From the NCBI RefSeq assembly GCF_964355755.1, contig NC_092672.1, forward strand, positions 31,120,501 to 31,184,500: a DNA stretch of 64,000 bases. The letters run 5' to 3'. Position 1 is the first letter of the stretch. The number at the start of each line of letters is the position of its first letter. A program made the translations under genes and the position numbers. Shown piece after piece: positions 45,052 to 57,380 of the stretch. The notes beneath the pieces are model-generated. The model did no database searches. It was not told the DNA's origin and was given only the letters and a program-made list of their open reading frames with translations. Source of the stretch: Antedon mediterranea (lineage: Eukaryota > Echinodermata > Crinoidea > Comatulida > Antedonidae).

Positions 45052-48000
45052 CAATTCATTTTCATCTCTCAGCATCTCAAATGTTCTCGTCTTGCTTAAT
45101 TCAATATTAAACTTAGATAAATCCAATAAATAATTTTGTAAGCGTTTTTCATTGTCTTCTTTGTCATCAAGTTTCCACCCTCCTGGCAGCCAATCAAACT
45201 TCAGCTTGTTAATTTTTTTCCTCCAAACTAAAGCAACCTAAATATAAAAGAATCAAAATGATTTTTTTAACCAAAGTATTGTTGTACAGGAAGCCTGGCT
45301 TGATTGGTTTCCAATCAGGGACACATGTCTTGTGTCTTTCCAATCAGGGATTGGACACTGGATTGAGATAGAATGACCTGGCTTGACATGCTGTGAAAAT
45401 CACAGCCACATCAGCAACGGCCTCTGGATGCAGAAATGGGTGGGGCGACGGCACTCTAACTTTCTGTTTCACTGATTTTGAAGTAACCAGTTAAAAGCTT
45501 GCCTTGAAATATTGATTTCATTGGGTCAAGTCAGATGAACACTGTATAGCCAGAATCATTGTTAAACTATATTACTGTTACAGCAAGCTGTTAGCTACAA
45601 CAAGGTAGTGTGTAGAATGTAATAATAGTGTACTCATGTTAGAGAATGGTTAGCATTATTTTGCTGAACTATAGCCACAGACAAGTGGCAGGTGGGCTGC
45701 CAAAATAGGCCTAAAATGTGTTACTCTAGTTAAATTTGTTGATATGAGTGAAATTTATTTTATTTGTATTCTTTTCATAAGTAAAACACCAATTAGACCT
45801 TTAAGCACAGTATCAATTGAAAAACAGTGGTCTGATTTTATACGTTAATGAAAAAACTACAGGGCCCTAAACAACAACAAAATATAGGGCGCAGAAAATT
45901 TACTCATGCCACATGCAAAGGTCGGGCTTTGGCAACATAAACAATGAATCTTTTAGGCCTAATGACACATTTAATGAAATAAAATTAAAATAAGCATTTA
46001 GGAACACACTCAGTCACTTACAGGTAGAATCTCTTGTTCAAAATTTACACCAAATTTGTCTTTGAAAGCTGTTTGTGTCTCTTCATAAACATACATGAAC
46101 TTTGTCCCCTGTGGGAATAAAGCTGTATTCATGGCAACTTTTCCGAATGTTCTTAGAAACTCATCATGTTTTCCTTTTTGTGTGAACAGGATAACACAAA
46201 TTCTATAAAAAAAAAATAATAATAATAAAATACATCAATTATGAAGTTTTAAGTATTTTATATAATTATTAATAATTGATGTGTTTTCTACCAAAATATG
46301 AAAACTAGAGATGAATAAAATCAAATTGTTATGCCATTTTGTAGTTATTATTATTATTATTATCACTTTTGCCATTGCCAAAGAAACACAAAATGGTGAT
46401 TTTGAAGTGAAAATAAAATGTTTGTTTTTCTGTTTTTGTTAATTGCTTTAAATTATGGGGTTTTTTTTTTGTTTCGATGTAATAAGTTTAGTCAGAGTGA
46501 ATAACTAATATTATGCGACATTAAAATAGCAGGAATTTAAAAAAAAAAAAAAAAAAAATTTTTATTATTTTTTTTTTTTTCAATTTTATACAAGCCAATT
46601 ATTTTGCAGTTTTTAAATTTACTAAAGAAGGAGTCATGTATATATTGATGTAAATTACTAAAGTGCAGTAATATGCTGTAACAGCTTTCCCATCAATTCA
46701 ATCAAACAAATTATCAACACTTACCTGCCAGTTTTCTTGGTTGACGAGACAGGGCAAAGGTCATCAAACACTTGTTGTGATGTGAGTCGTGGAGCGTATA
46801 GATACATATTCTTGATAATAATTTCATGCATTCGCTGTAACATTGTAGACTAAAATGAATTAAAAAAATCAATAGAATTTAGAACTAAATAGAAATTACC
46901 TTTATTGATCCTTTTGGAAAATTCATTGTTCGTATAAAAATATAAATATATAGATAAAGATACATCATGTGTTATTGAAATTATGTGTTTAATGATTATG
47001 GCTTGGTGATTAGAATTTCTCAGCAGTACTCGCATTAATTAATTTCGACTATGGCTTTGTTTTAAGATTATCCAAAGGCTTTACAGTACTTAAATTGTTA
47101 GTTAATTTATAAAAATATAAAAATTCCTTCAAATTAATTATACCTCTAATTATAGACTAAAATTAAGAAACCATCCTATTAAAGACCACTTCATCAGAGA
47201 CTAGGCCATTCAGAATCTGCTATTAAGAACTAACAACAAAAGATACTTTAAAATATACTCAAACATCCTCCAAATAAAAAATCCCAACAACAAGTTAAAA
47301 AAAGCATTACTGATAAAGAGTCCCTCAAATGACTCAATTCTAAATGAGCCGTGTATTGCTCAGTATCTTCCTTAAACACCATGAGGCATGTACTATTCAC
47401 ATCATAGTGTCTTCGCATGGTGTTTACTTGACTCTTGAAGCTGGCAAAGCCAAACGCCATTTTATCTCTGAATTTATACGCTGTTGTTAAGTAGAGAAGT
47501 GACGGGGAAGCTTTACGCGAGAAGAGTAACGTCCGAGGGCGGTTGTCGGAATATCCAGCTAGGAAGTTTTTATAGTTGTCATCGTCAACCTGAAAAAAAG
47601 TTAATTTTTAAATAGATAATGTCTTGGGGCCTGTTTCTGCTGAGCAGAAATAATCGATTATTAACCGTTTATTTTTTTAATCGATTATTTTTGGGCAGCA
47701 GATACGGCGCAAAAAAAATAACCGATTAAAAATAACCGATTAAAAACACTCAATCCATTGCGTGTTTTAATCGATTATTTCTCGTTTTAACCGATTATTG
47801 CGGAGCAGTTTTGAGCTGCAACACAAATAGTGATTATTGACCTCACTTTGACCTCTAGAGTATGACAAACTTATTCACGTCACAAAGCATGCTGTTTATT
47901 ATATCGATATAGCGATATCGACGACGATCAGCAAAACCACGATCGCGATGTAGAGACCGAATAACAATCAAATGTTAAACATTTGATTTTTATTATTTTG

Positions 48001-51000
48001 TGGGGGAGAATTATACCGAGAGACTTCAGGATTCTGTGTTACAAGTACACCCGTTACATACCACCAGTCCAGGTTAACGATGTTTTACATGTCATTTTTA
48101 GGCCTGTTGTCTGTTGACTTGTTTCGGTAGAAATATATAGCCTCTATAGGCCTAGCAGGCCGAAGGTAGAACCAACGAACGGCGAAACGAACTTTTTTCG
48201 CCGATGTGTCCTTATCAATATAACATCATTATTCTGTTGTATGTGGTGCGGTAGTAGGCCTAAGATGTTTATTTTACAAATAATATAGCTTTACGTAAGA
48301 GTAACTTTTAATCCTACATTTGAGAGTTTTAGGCAGCGATAGGATGTAAACAAACTCTCATCGGCCTTTCATAACTTGAACTGCGCTGTGGAGGAGGAAT
48401 GATGACGTGATTTAAAAAACCGATTACCTGAATAACCAATTAGTCGTAGCAATTTTCAATTGCAACGCGATTATTTTTGTGGTTTGCGGTGACTGGAAAA
48501 AATCGATTATTTTGATTTTTTCAGCAGAAACAGACCCTATGTCAATCATTAATTGTTCCTTGATATTTCAGGTTCTGTATATTTTTTCACCATTAAACAC
48601 TAAACCAGGGAAGAAATACCTTCTCAATGTTTGTAGTGGGAAATATACTAATGGCAAACGCCTTTAGGCTGTCAATGTTGATAACGGTCTGCGACCCCAA
48701 GTAGTAAATCGTTTCATCAAGAACACCAACAATCGAAGGAATTTTATTGACACCAAGAATGAGCACTAACTGCCGGTCAAGATCAACATGGACGGTAGCA
48801 ATACCAATACCTATGCAAAATTATTGTATTAATATAATTATCAATTGTATGTTTCAGTTTTTATTTCACACAACATATTACAATTTATATATACATTTGT
48901 ACTTATAAATAATAATAATACATTTGCTTGTGTGTGGATATTACATATATATTTGGCCCAGCAAATTATAATGCAAAAGATAGGACACTTTTAGTTTAAG
49001 TTCGGCACTAAAAAAAAATTGCCATTTTTAATAGGGTGAATGCACCAGCATTGTAAATACAAATCTAAGTTTAAATTTAGATAGCAATAGACCACAAATA
49101 AAAAGTAAAATAATGATAAACATATTGTAAAATAGAAGCACAGAAATATAACTTACCAGCCTTCTCCAATTTCTTTACATTACTCTCCCAAATTCTTTCT
49201 TCTTCATGATGTAGAAAATCACGTTCTGTGACCAGCAGCAGAAACGCTTTTTTACGACTCACAGGTAGGATAAGGTCATAGTAAATGTCGAAAGTTACAA
49301 ACAGTGAGGTCCTTTCTTTAAAAGTAAAGTTATCATTTGCTTGGAATGTGTTGTGGTTTTGCACCTTCTGGCGGTCATCATATTGTCGTCGCTTTCCTTC
49401 ATTTGAAAGAATCTATATAAGGCACCAAAAACAGTAAGTTTGGCACAGAACTTTTGTAACAAACAATTATAAAACACAAACAATTACCATAACACCAATT
49501 GTGTTTAAAGAAAAGAATCTTTCATAAAAATACAAATTCTACTACTATTTTATAGTGCAATACATCAATAAATATCTGAATTTAATTAATTAATATACAA
49601 ATAATGAATGTTTATGAGTGCAATGGTACAAATAATGGCACGAGGTGAATGATGAAAGGTTATATCAACGAGGCAAAGCCGAGTTGATATAACCTTTCAT
49701 CATTCACCAAGTGCCATTATTTGTACCATTACACGAATACAAAACATTCATTATTTGTTTTATATAACATCTAGACGTTTTTTTTTCGTACACAAAAATG
49801 TTTCAAAAAGTACTATTTAACGATCGTTGAATAGTGCGTACTATTGCACACCATGTGACCCACATTCGTCCAATCAAATGACAGGAATTTATATAGGTGT
49901 TATATAATTAACAATAACAGCCATTTTATCAGTTTATAATTTACCATTCATTCCTCCTCATACTCGAGGACCCCTTCTGAAACAAGCTCTTGAGCTTAAA
50001 GGGTTATCCTCTGCTATTCCATATATTGTAACTTATTTTTCTTGTAATGTTGTACAAATTGTTTGATCTGTCTACTTTTTTATATGGATGGCAATAAATA
50101 TTACAATTACAATATATACTCCTTAGTAACATAAATTAATTAATGCATGAACATTTTAAAACAAATGGTATTCATATAACTAAAAATAATCAATTTAAGA
50201 TTAGTCAGGAACATTAAATAATATAAAACAAACTGTGAAACAAGTGAGGCAATAGATGGAGAACTCGTATGATCGAGTTCATGTCGATTTAGGAAGCTGG
50301 GCCTAGATCACATTTTAGGGTATTTTTTAAGTAGAAATCTGGGGGAAAATCTATACGGTAGGCATAGCACAGGTAAGACCAATTAGGCCGCCTAGGTCTA
50401 GATGGCCTGGCTGTCTAATTGCTATAGGCCTAGCCTACAGTACATCGGAATATAGCTTTAGAGCGTAGCTAGAAGAAATATCTTCATTTTCAATTCATGC
50501 AGTGGGAAATCCCCGGGTATAGTCCCACCTCCCAAATTCGGGCAAAAAAAACAAGGGGGGTGGGATTATACCCGGCGAACTACGGTATTACTATTATATG
50601 AAATTGGGTACACAATACTGAATAAAGAGGTAAATCGACCCACTGTTGTCAGAATGATAAAAAAATCTAGTTAATTTAATTTAAATAATTTAATAACATA
50701 TTGAATACGACATAATGCTTAGATAGATAGTAATCAAAAAGTAAATATTTTATTTTAATAATTTTATGATAATGTATAGTGTACCGTTCGTTATTTTGAT
50801 GTTTTATATGTTTATGTCTTACTAATTATGTAAATATTGTGGTTTTAGCCTTTGGACTATTTTTATGTTGAGTATTGACTAAATATACTGTATATACAGT
50901 ACATACATATTAATGCAGTAAACAATGTAGACATGATCACTAATTCAAATCAAACTAATTTTAAATACCTCTTTCGTCTAATGTGCAATAGGTACTCTCA

Positions 51001-54000
51001 ATTGAATGAATTTTAAACATTTTATTGGTTGTTGGTTGATTTTCCCCTTATGTTTTGTATGACTATTTCGTGTTTGAATGCTTTTTGTATAATTTTGTAT
51101 TACTTAATGTATTGATATTTTTCCAGGGTTGTCTCTTATGTTTTAGTTTTTGTGTACTTTTTATACAGTATTTTCGTAAATGCAACACTTTCAGCTTCTG
51201 CTGCTTTTTCTATATATGTTTTTTATACCGAAATAAATAAATAAAAAAAACATCATAACAGAGTTGATTACAGTTGCATTTTTACCTCCTGTGTATTTGC
51301 CTCTTTCAATTTATTTATATACATTTTGTATTGCACAATTTCACCAAATTTTTCTTCTACATTATGACAACAATTGAAATAAATATGTACATGCCCTTGA
51401 ACAAATTTTGCTATGAATTGTCTATGGGGGGTCTCCAACATAAAGGAATCCAAATGTATAACATATTGTCATTGGAATAGCATACCTCATAGGCATTGTT
51501 TAATGCAACAAATCTTCTACCTGAATCAGGATCGTCATTTTTATCTGGATGCCTAAAAGAAAACAATTAAGGTTTATTTACACCAATCTCATCCACTGGT
51601 ACAGTAGTGGCTGCTTCCAATTATGGGTAATAATATTAATAATTAAATTACTATCTCTGGGCTCGCACTGGCCGATCGCCAAGTCGCCATGGGCGAAAAC
51701 GTTTCCAGATTGGCGAAAAATAAAACGGTTACTTAGCCATTTTGGTGATGACATATGATAAAATAGATAATTAAATAATCATTTTGGCGAAAGCATTAAG
51801 TTCAACTAAAAGGTCCATTTTTCGATCTCCAAGCATTTATTTTGTTCGTTATCACGTTGTTTACTTCAAGCTCCATTTTTCGTCAACTTGTTTCGTTGTA
51901 CCAGGCGTCTCTTTGTTATTTAAAAAAGATGGAGATAGCAGAGGTAGACTGCACAGAGAGACAGACGTTAGACGACACATGGATGATGAAGGGCCTGTTT
52001 CTGCTGCAACTGCTCAAAATACGGTATAAAAATACGGTATAAAATACGGTATTTTTTATACCGTATTTTTTAGTACCCCGTTTCTGCTAACAATACTTTT
52101 TGGGTGGTCGTGTTAAATTTCATCTTTTTTACCCAAATTGCCATTCATTTATTTGATCGATAATTAAAAGTCGCAATAAAGGAAGTTTTACGTCTCACTT
52201 TCAACAGCCTAGCCCTAGTGATAGAGATGTTGTGAGAGCACAGAAAACATGGTAATGGGGACAATTAATTCGTTCCCTCCCCGAGTTATTGTATTTTGCA
52301 TTGTTGTACTGCTTTCGCAGGCTCTTCAGCTTTGAGTTTACTTGCTTTGGAGACAAGTCTATTCCATACTCCTGCTTTATTTTTTTTAGAAATGTCTTTA
52401 TAAATGTGGTTGTCCCTTTTATTACCTTTTAGTTGGCCAGACATTTTAGCTTCCCCACACAAATTTATTTAGTAAAACTGTGACGTCTTCGCTCCACATT
52501 TTCGCCGAATATATATATACACGTGTGTAAAACAGCTGACAGCGACAGAAAATAAAAACACGAATGTTGACCTTTTGTCATGTAAAAAAAAATACGGTAT
52601 TTTTTATTGGCAGCAGAAACGGGTACAAAAAATACGGTATAAATTTGTAAATACCGTATTTTATCCACAAATTTTGTGGGGAAAATATGATATACAAAAT
52701 ACGGTATATTTTTTATGAGCGCAGTTTCTGCTGCCAAAAATATACCGTATATATACGGTATTAAAAAAATACCGTATAATATACGGTATTTAGTTGGCAG
52801 CAGAAACAGGGCCGAAGTCTACCCAAACTATCACGTGTTGTGCGCTGCACAAACGACTATGTAGGCTAATTACCGGGTTGTCTATTTTTCGATAGGGGTG
52901 TACTTTTCAGATTAAAAAGAAACATTATAGTAATATCTTCGATGAATGACGTCTTAATCTTATCGAAATCAAAAATGTATGCGTTATGCATTTTAGAGTC
53001 TTCCAATTTAATGTAGTTTTATATTTTACCATAAACTTCCCTCGTGCGTCAGTGTAAACAAAACAACATGCGGGAAATGGTAGAGTCTAACAGGGATTTA
53101 GCTAAACACACACGTGTACCTGAGCGGGACCGGCCGCCGGCTTCTGTGTTGATGTGTAAATAAATAATAATCGGTATAAATTTCTCGCCCCGACAGAAAC
53201 GCTTCGGCGCAGCCTTGAGGGATGGAAAGACGTGTACTCTGTGCTTAATTTTGTAGGCCTAGGCCGGCGGTTCTGCACTTTCGCACCTCTTGAGCATACC
53301 CAATTTAAAAACATTAACCCGCTGCGCGGCGGTGATGCTGAGTGACCGTGAAGGACACGATTTTCGCCTGGTACGCAATGGAAGCCGTCACACACAAACA
53401 TGACCAGCCAAGCGTAAAAAACAAAAGTAACATAGCGTTCAGGGGATTTCAGAAAACTGTAAAATGTTTATTATTAAATTGATTAAACTGTATGAATGCT
53501 GTATGATTAAAAACAATTTGAACAATTGTTTTGATCATGTAAAAAAAATACCAAAAAAATATTATTTATTTTAATCATACAGTGATTTAGGCATGTTTCT
53601 TTATCTCAATGCTTTACAAAAACGTTCAGGGAACAGTGTATAGACCTGTTGACATAGATAAATTGACTAAAATGTTTTTACCATTATATTTCAACAATTT
53701 TAAATTTTGGCTAAAAACCGATTCATTTGGCTAAAAAAAAAATGTTGACTTTCGCCAAATGGCTAAACAAAATGAAATGTTAGTGCTACCCCAGTATCTG
53801 TTTGTTTAAAATTTAGTTAGACATCATTAAATACAGCAGAACACAGGAACATCCTATTTAGGGGACACCTCTAAAGGAAACTTTCCAATCAAACAAATGG
53901 GCAATATCACTAAGAGAAGGGAAAATGATCCATTTATCACGTTTTCATTAGATAGGGCTAATTCAAACTCATCCAACATGTGATAAGTAATTGACCAATC

Positions 54001-56107
54001 AAATTGCAAGAATATAATCAGGTGTGTTGTAATAGGTAAATTAATGTTAGTATACAAATAATGAATGTTTATAAGTTGATAAGTTTGTTTATTTTGCTAA
54101 AAACATTGTACTTCCATGGTTCATGTATGAATGTTTATGTAGGGCTATTGTATAGGCCTAAATACATTTTTATTTACAATTTATTTTTTTTAAAGTATAA
54201 GATGTGTACCTTTTGAAAATCATTTCATTTATTTGTACATTTAAATGTCAGAAATTAGTTTAATTATATTATAATTAGTAGTAATAATTTGTATTTTCAA
54301 ATAAAATTTGAAAACCAGTAGTAATATATTTTTTCATTAGGAAAGGTTGAAAGGGTGAGTAAAAACAAAAATTCTTTAAAAAGTAATTAGGAAATTGAAT
54401 TGAACCCACAACCATTTGATCCCTAGCCAGCCACAATGCTATGCCACTACGCCAAGCAGCCGGCCGAACAGCTGCTCAACTTTTAACAACTGATATCATC
54501 AAGACTGCCACCCACTAGCAGCCCTCCACCTTAAATATGGAAATTGATTTTATAAGGACCAAATTAAAATAATATGTTACCGTTGTCAAGCACAACTGAT
54601 ATTGTAAACCTACAAATCAATCAATCATTTTTAAAGCGTCATTCCAACAATCATTGCTCACAGCGCTGTCAAAATCAGAATTGAGTTTTAGAAATACAGT
54701 ACTACTAAATAAAAAGAATTAATAATTATAAAATATAATAAATAGAATATTTAGAATAGGTTTAGGTAGTTTGGACTCTAGACTACTATACCTAGGGCCT
54801 ACTTACTACTGGTCAGTAGCTATGCTAGTCTACACAGTGACAAAGGAAAAGTTTGGAAAATCAAGGTTTCCAGTTTGCTACAGTAGACTAAACTGTGCCA
54901 GAAGCAGACTAATGCACTTGTCAATTGTATGACCCACTATACGACCCCCGGGAGAGGTGCGTCATTTGTCCGATGTGCGTCATACTTTTGAATACCATGA
55001 CGCACCCGTGCGTCAAAAAGGTGACTTACCTTTAGGTGACCATGACGCACCCATTTTGACGCACTGTGACCATGTTGTTTATGATATGGTGGGTGGTAAA
55101 GTGACGGACATTGACACACCTTGTTCATTGATGTGACGTACCATCTAGGTTTTTTGACGCACCCCTGCGTCAGTAATTATTTGTAAATGACGCACCCATG
55201 ACGCACCTCTCCCGGGGGTCGTATAGTGAGTCATACAATTGACAAGTGCATAACTTCGTGTGCTTATGGCAGTTTAATTATAATTATAACCATTTTCACA
55301 TCACAAATGTATGTAGGCCTATGTGCTGCGATAATGCATGTTAGACAGGGAATTTCTGATCAGTGAAAACATGTAATTGTAACATAATATTAATAGTCGT
55401 AGAGGAAACCACTGCTGCCAGTATAGAGATGTGTATTTCGATGTGAGACAGAAATTGACTGTACTAATACTATTGGTCACTATAGATACTATTTAGTATT
55501 GTATCTAAATTTTAATTATGCCTATTTTTCTCCGTAAAATATATTTTTCTTTTTCATTTCTTTATTGCAAGTGAAATTTCCAGTGATGTAGCGGACCATA
55601 TTTTCAGCTGCAATCCATGGGACTATGTCTATGGTCTTGGACTACTACTACTAGGCCTACATATTTATGCCTATTAGTATTCGACGGCCTACATAGTTAT
55701 GCCTATTAGTATTCGATAGCCTCTAGTTCTAGGGCGACCTGACCTACTCTACTCTACTAGGCCTAGGGCCTAGCTACTCTAATTTCTGGCACTTCCAAAT
55801 CTGCCCAGATAGTTTTCACAATAATATTCATCAAAAACACCAACCATCCCTACCAACAAATAGCTACAATTTTGCAGCTTGAGTAAAATACTTACAATTC
55901 TAGAGCAAGTTTTTTGTATGCAAGTTTAATCTCTTTTAGACTAGCAGTCCGGCGAACGCCCAGAACATCATAATGATCTGGTTCTGCCGCGTCAATCATA
56001 ATGGAGCTGCTTCCGCGTTTGTCAGTTCCAAATTGAAGGCCTACAAATAGAACTTGATATAACGCTAAATGAAGAAAACATAAACTATAAATCCTTGGCC
56101 TAGCCAT
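45052..56107 (-). CDS. DNAJC16: DnaJ homolog subfamily C member 16, copy A, exons 1-8 (3' end unresolved)
   Basis: Exons in transcript order: 55896-56107, 51486-51552, 49157-49412, 48620-48810, 47311-47589, 46725-46849, 46022-46202, 45052-45237. Phases agree throughout and give 499 codons, still open. Residues 1-27 form a signal peptide or anchor (MARPRIYSLCFLHLALYQVL..). The J domain covers about 45-110, with HPD at 72-74 across the exon 1/2 junction, and ends YEILSNEGKRRQYDDRQ. Two thioredoxin-like domains follow. Family landmarks are GIGIATVHVDLDRQL, KIPSIVGVLDE, TMRRHYDVNSTCLMVFKED and YAPRLTSQQVFDDLCPV. The CxxC pair of vertebrate DNAJC16 is absent from the first such domain. The last visible exon ends LRDENEL, just before the segment where the human protein has its transmembrane helix. 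DNAJC16 is an ER-membrane J protein linked to autophagosome size (family knowledge). I could not find the membrane-spanning exon; a LINE lies immediately downstream. Confidence 0.9.
47627..48537. mobile_element. Harbinger-like element with AATCGATTA palindrome arrays, DNAJC16 intron 4
   Basis: Begins GGGCCTGTTTCTGCTGAGC and ends TCAGCAGAAACAGACCC. Both subterminal regions carry repeated AATCGATTA/TAACCGATTA words. The centre has GC-richer palindromes (ATATCGATATAGCGATATCG near 47900). It almost fills the intron between exons 4 (48620) and 5 (47589). No target duplication is obvious and no ORF is recognised inside. Confidence 0.6.
49599..49757. mobile_element. near-perfect palindromic MITE, DNAJC16 intron 2
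   Basis: About 70-bp arms (AAATAATGAATGTTT.., GGTACAAATAATGGCAC.., GAATGATGAAAGGTTATATC) mirror around a 14-base loop GAGGCAAAGCCGAG. A half copy starting at the same outer motif occurs near 54055. Folded RNA would be an almost uninterrupted hairpin. Confidence 0.8.
49958..50110 (+). mobile_element. LINE 3' tail, DNAJC16 intron 2
   Basis: ATACTCGAGGACCCCTTCTG, then AAAGGGTTATCCTCT and GGCAATAAATATTACAATTA. Same layout as the 63.4 kb tail but a different sequence. Confidence 0.5.
51005..51250 (+). mobile_element. LINE-like 3' tail, DNAJC16 intron 2
   Basis: T-rich sequence ending TTTATACCGAAATAAATAAA TAAAAAAA, like a CR1/L2 3' end. The body is not recognised. Confidence 0.35.
51991..52813. 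mobile_element. PIF/Harbinger-like element with TACCGTAT palindrome arrays, DNAJC16 intron 1
   Basis: The ends are GGGCCTGTTTCTGCTGC and its near-exact inverse, with a 3-bp GAA target duplication (51988-51990 and 52814-52816). Two inner copies of the end motif (GTACCCCGTTTCTGCT at about 52070 and GCAGCAGAAACGGGTAC at about 52610) suggest nesting. The subterminal regions hold a dozen or so copies of ATACGGTAT/ATACCGTAT. A Myb/SANT-like fragment lies in the centre on the minus strand. The 3-bp duplication and the Myb/SANT fragment both suit Harbinger. Confidence 0.7.
52256..52435 (-). pseudogene. Myb/SANT-like (MADF-type) fragment of a Harbinger-like element
   Basis: An open minus-strand frame reads FLKKIKQEYGIDLSPKQVNS, then KLKSLRKQYNNAKYNN and SGRERINCP. 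The pattern of an acidic helix, a KQVNSKLKSLRKQY helix and a following SG..CP matches the Myb/SANT accessory protein encoded by animal Harbinger transposons. The N-terminal part and the remainder are missing or out of frame. Confidence 0.6.
54408..54478 (-). mobile_element. tRNA-like SINE head, second family
   Basis: The minus strand has GGCGTAGTGGCATAGCATTG and GGTTGTGGGTTCAATTC, resembling A and B boxes 30-40 bases apart. The cloverleaf is imperfect and there is no mature tRNA 3' end, so a SINE is more likely than a tRNA gene. Confidence 0.5.
54911..55252. mobile_element. 340-bp fold-back MITE rich in TGACGCACC words, DNAJC16 intron 1
   Basis: Arms run inward from ATGCACTTGTCAATTGTATG through a CCCCCGGGAGAGGTGCGTCA block and are mirrored at the other end. 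The interior repeats TGACGCACC and its complement. A fragment of the right end recurs at about 22404-22446, upstream of SDF4. Confidence 0.8.
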
Positions 56108-56908
56108 ATTTCATGATTAACTGTAAACTTCAAAAAGACGATAAGAATGCTTCCGCATCCATCTAAAGCCGTTACAACCCAATTCGTTTTCAACCCGTCT
56201 AGACACACGTCTCCGCGCCAACTCGACCATAACTTTCATCACCACGTGCCTTTTTGTCATGCAAATAATCGTTGTGAATAATTAATTAGCTTTAACTTTT
56301 GTAGAGCTCTAGAGGGCGACAGACCGGTTTTGAACAATTATAATAAGGTTCGATTTCTGCATCCAGCAGGGTGCAAACATGGCACCCTCAAATGTGCAAA
56401 TCCTGCCGTAAAATAACGATCAAGTTTGAGGTTAAATTTTTTTAATGTAAATCGATATTCATGTGATCTAGATCAAATTCACTACTCATTCAATTAGACG
56501 TAAACTGAATATCAAGAGTGACTTTATTGTAACAGGCAGTGAAAAGCCTTTATTTATTCGTTCTATCAAAACCGCGTAGGTATCCACACAAAACAGAATA
56601 TTTTACAGATGAAGTTTTTTGTATAATTGTGCTTGTAATGAACCGGAAAAAATACCAGAGATTCTAAGTAATAATTTTAAAAATTCTGGGTTTAAACCGG
56701 CTCAGCTAAGGGCGTTTCTTCGTCTGTTATTTTACTTTTATTTCTTCTAGTAGTAGCCATAATTATCTTGATTTGATTAAGTAAGGTTAGTGATTCAGTA
56801 GTAATCAGTATACGTAACTTACGTTTCTGAAGAATACGGTAAGTATCAGTTTTGTAATTTATTTTCGGCGGAGCTCCGTTTTGCTACGTCCTTATTTGAT
56901 AACCAACT

Positions 56909-57255
56909 AATAAAGATGTATTGTACCCCTGAAAAAATAATTCTTTAAAAAAATGTTGTTGAACATTCCATTTTAATGTAGCATAATAGTTATCCACTTG
57001 ACCAAAAATTGGATCAAAAAAAAAATGTATTTACCTGAAAAAAAATGTAATTTAAAGAAAAAAATGGTCAAATTGGCTGCCAGCCAATGGAATTTTAGTT
57101 GAATTTAATCATTTATTTTGTCATTTTATAAGTGAAACGTTTTTTTTTTCTATGGAAGTGATTAACGTTATCAAAACTGCAAAATAATACATTCAAAGTC
57201 TGATTTAATTAATCTTCATTTTTCAAGTTTTTGGGGGACAATACATCTTTAAGTA
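56909..57255. mobile_element. MITE, TAAAGATGTATTGT family, best copy
   Basis: Inverted ends TAAAGATGTATTGTACCCC and GGGGGACAATACATCTTTAA enclose a shared core (GAATATGCCATTTTAATG-like, then CACTTTGACCAAAAATTGG-like). Related copies lie at 4970-5327, 5484-5815, 5816-6150 and 62025-62200. Confidence 0.65.
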
Positions 57256-57380
57256 TTGTTTTTTCTTCATTAAATGATGCTTTTTTTTATTGATATTCTA
57301 TTTGACTTTTTTAAGAAATAATGATTTATTATCAATTATTTTAGTTTAATAATCAGGTACTGTAAACATTTTGTTTAATC

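Noticed and set aside
46534-46580. Long A and T runs
   Set aside because: Simple sequence in a DNAJC16 intron, probably a decayed retroposon tail; nothing more can be supported.
51784-52042. Plus-strand ORFs near the 52 kb element
   Set aside because: They run into the transposon terminus and its palindrome array; the composition is not conserved coding sequence.
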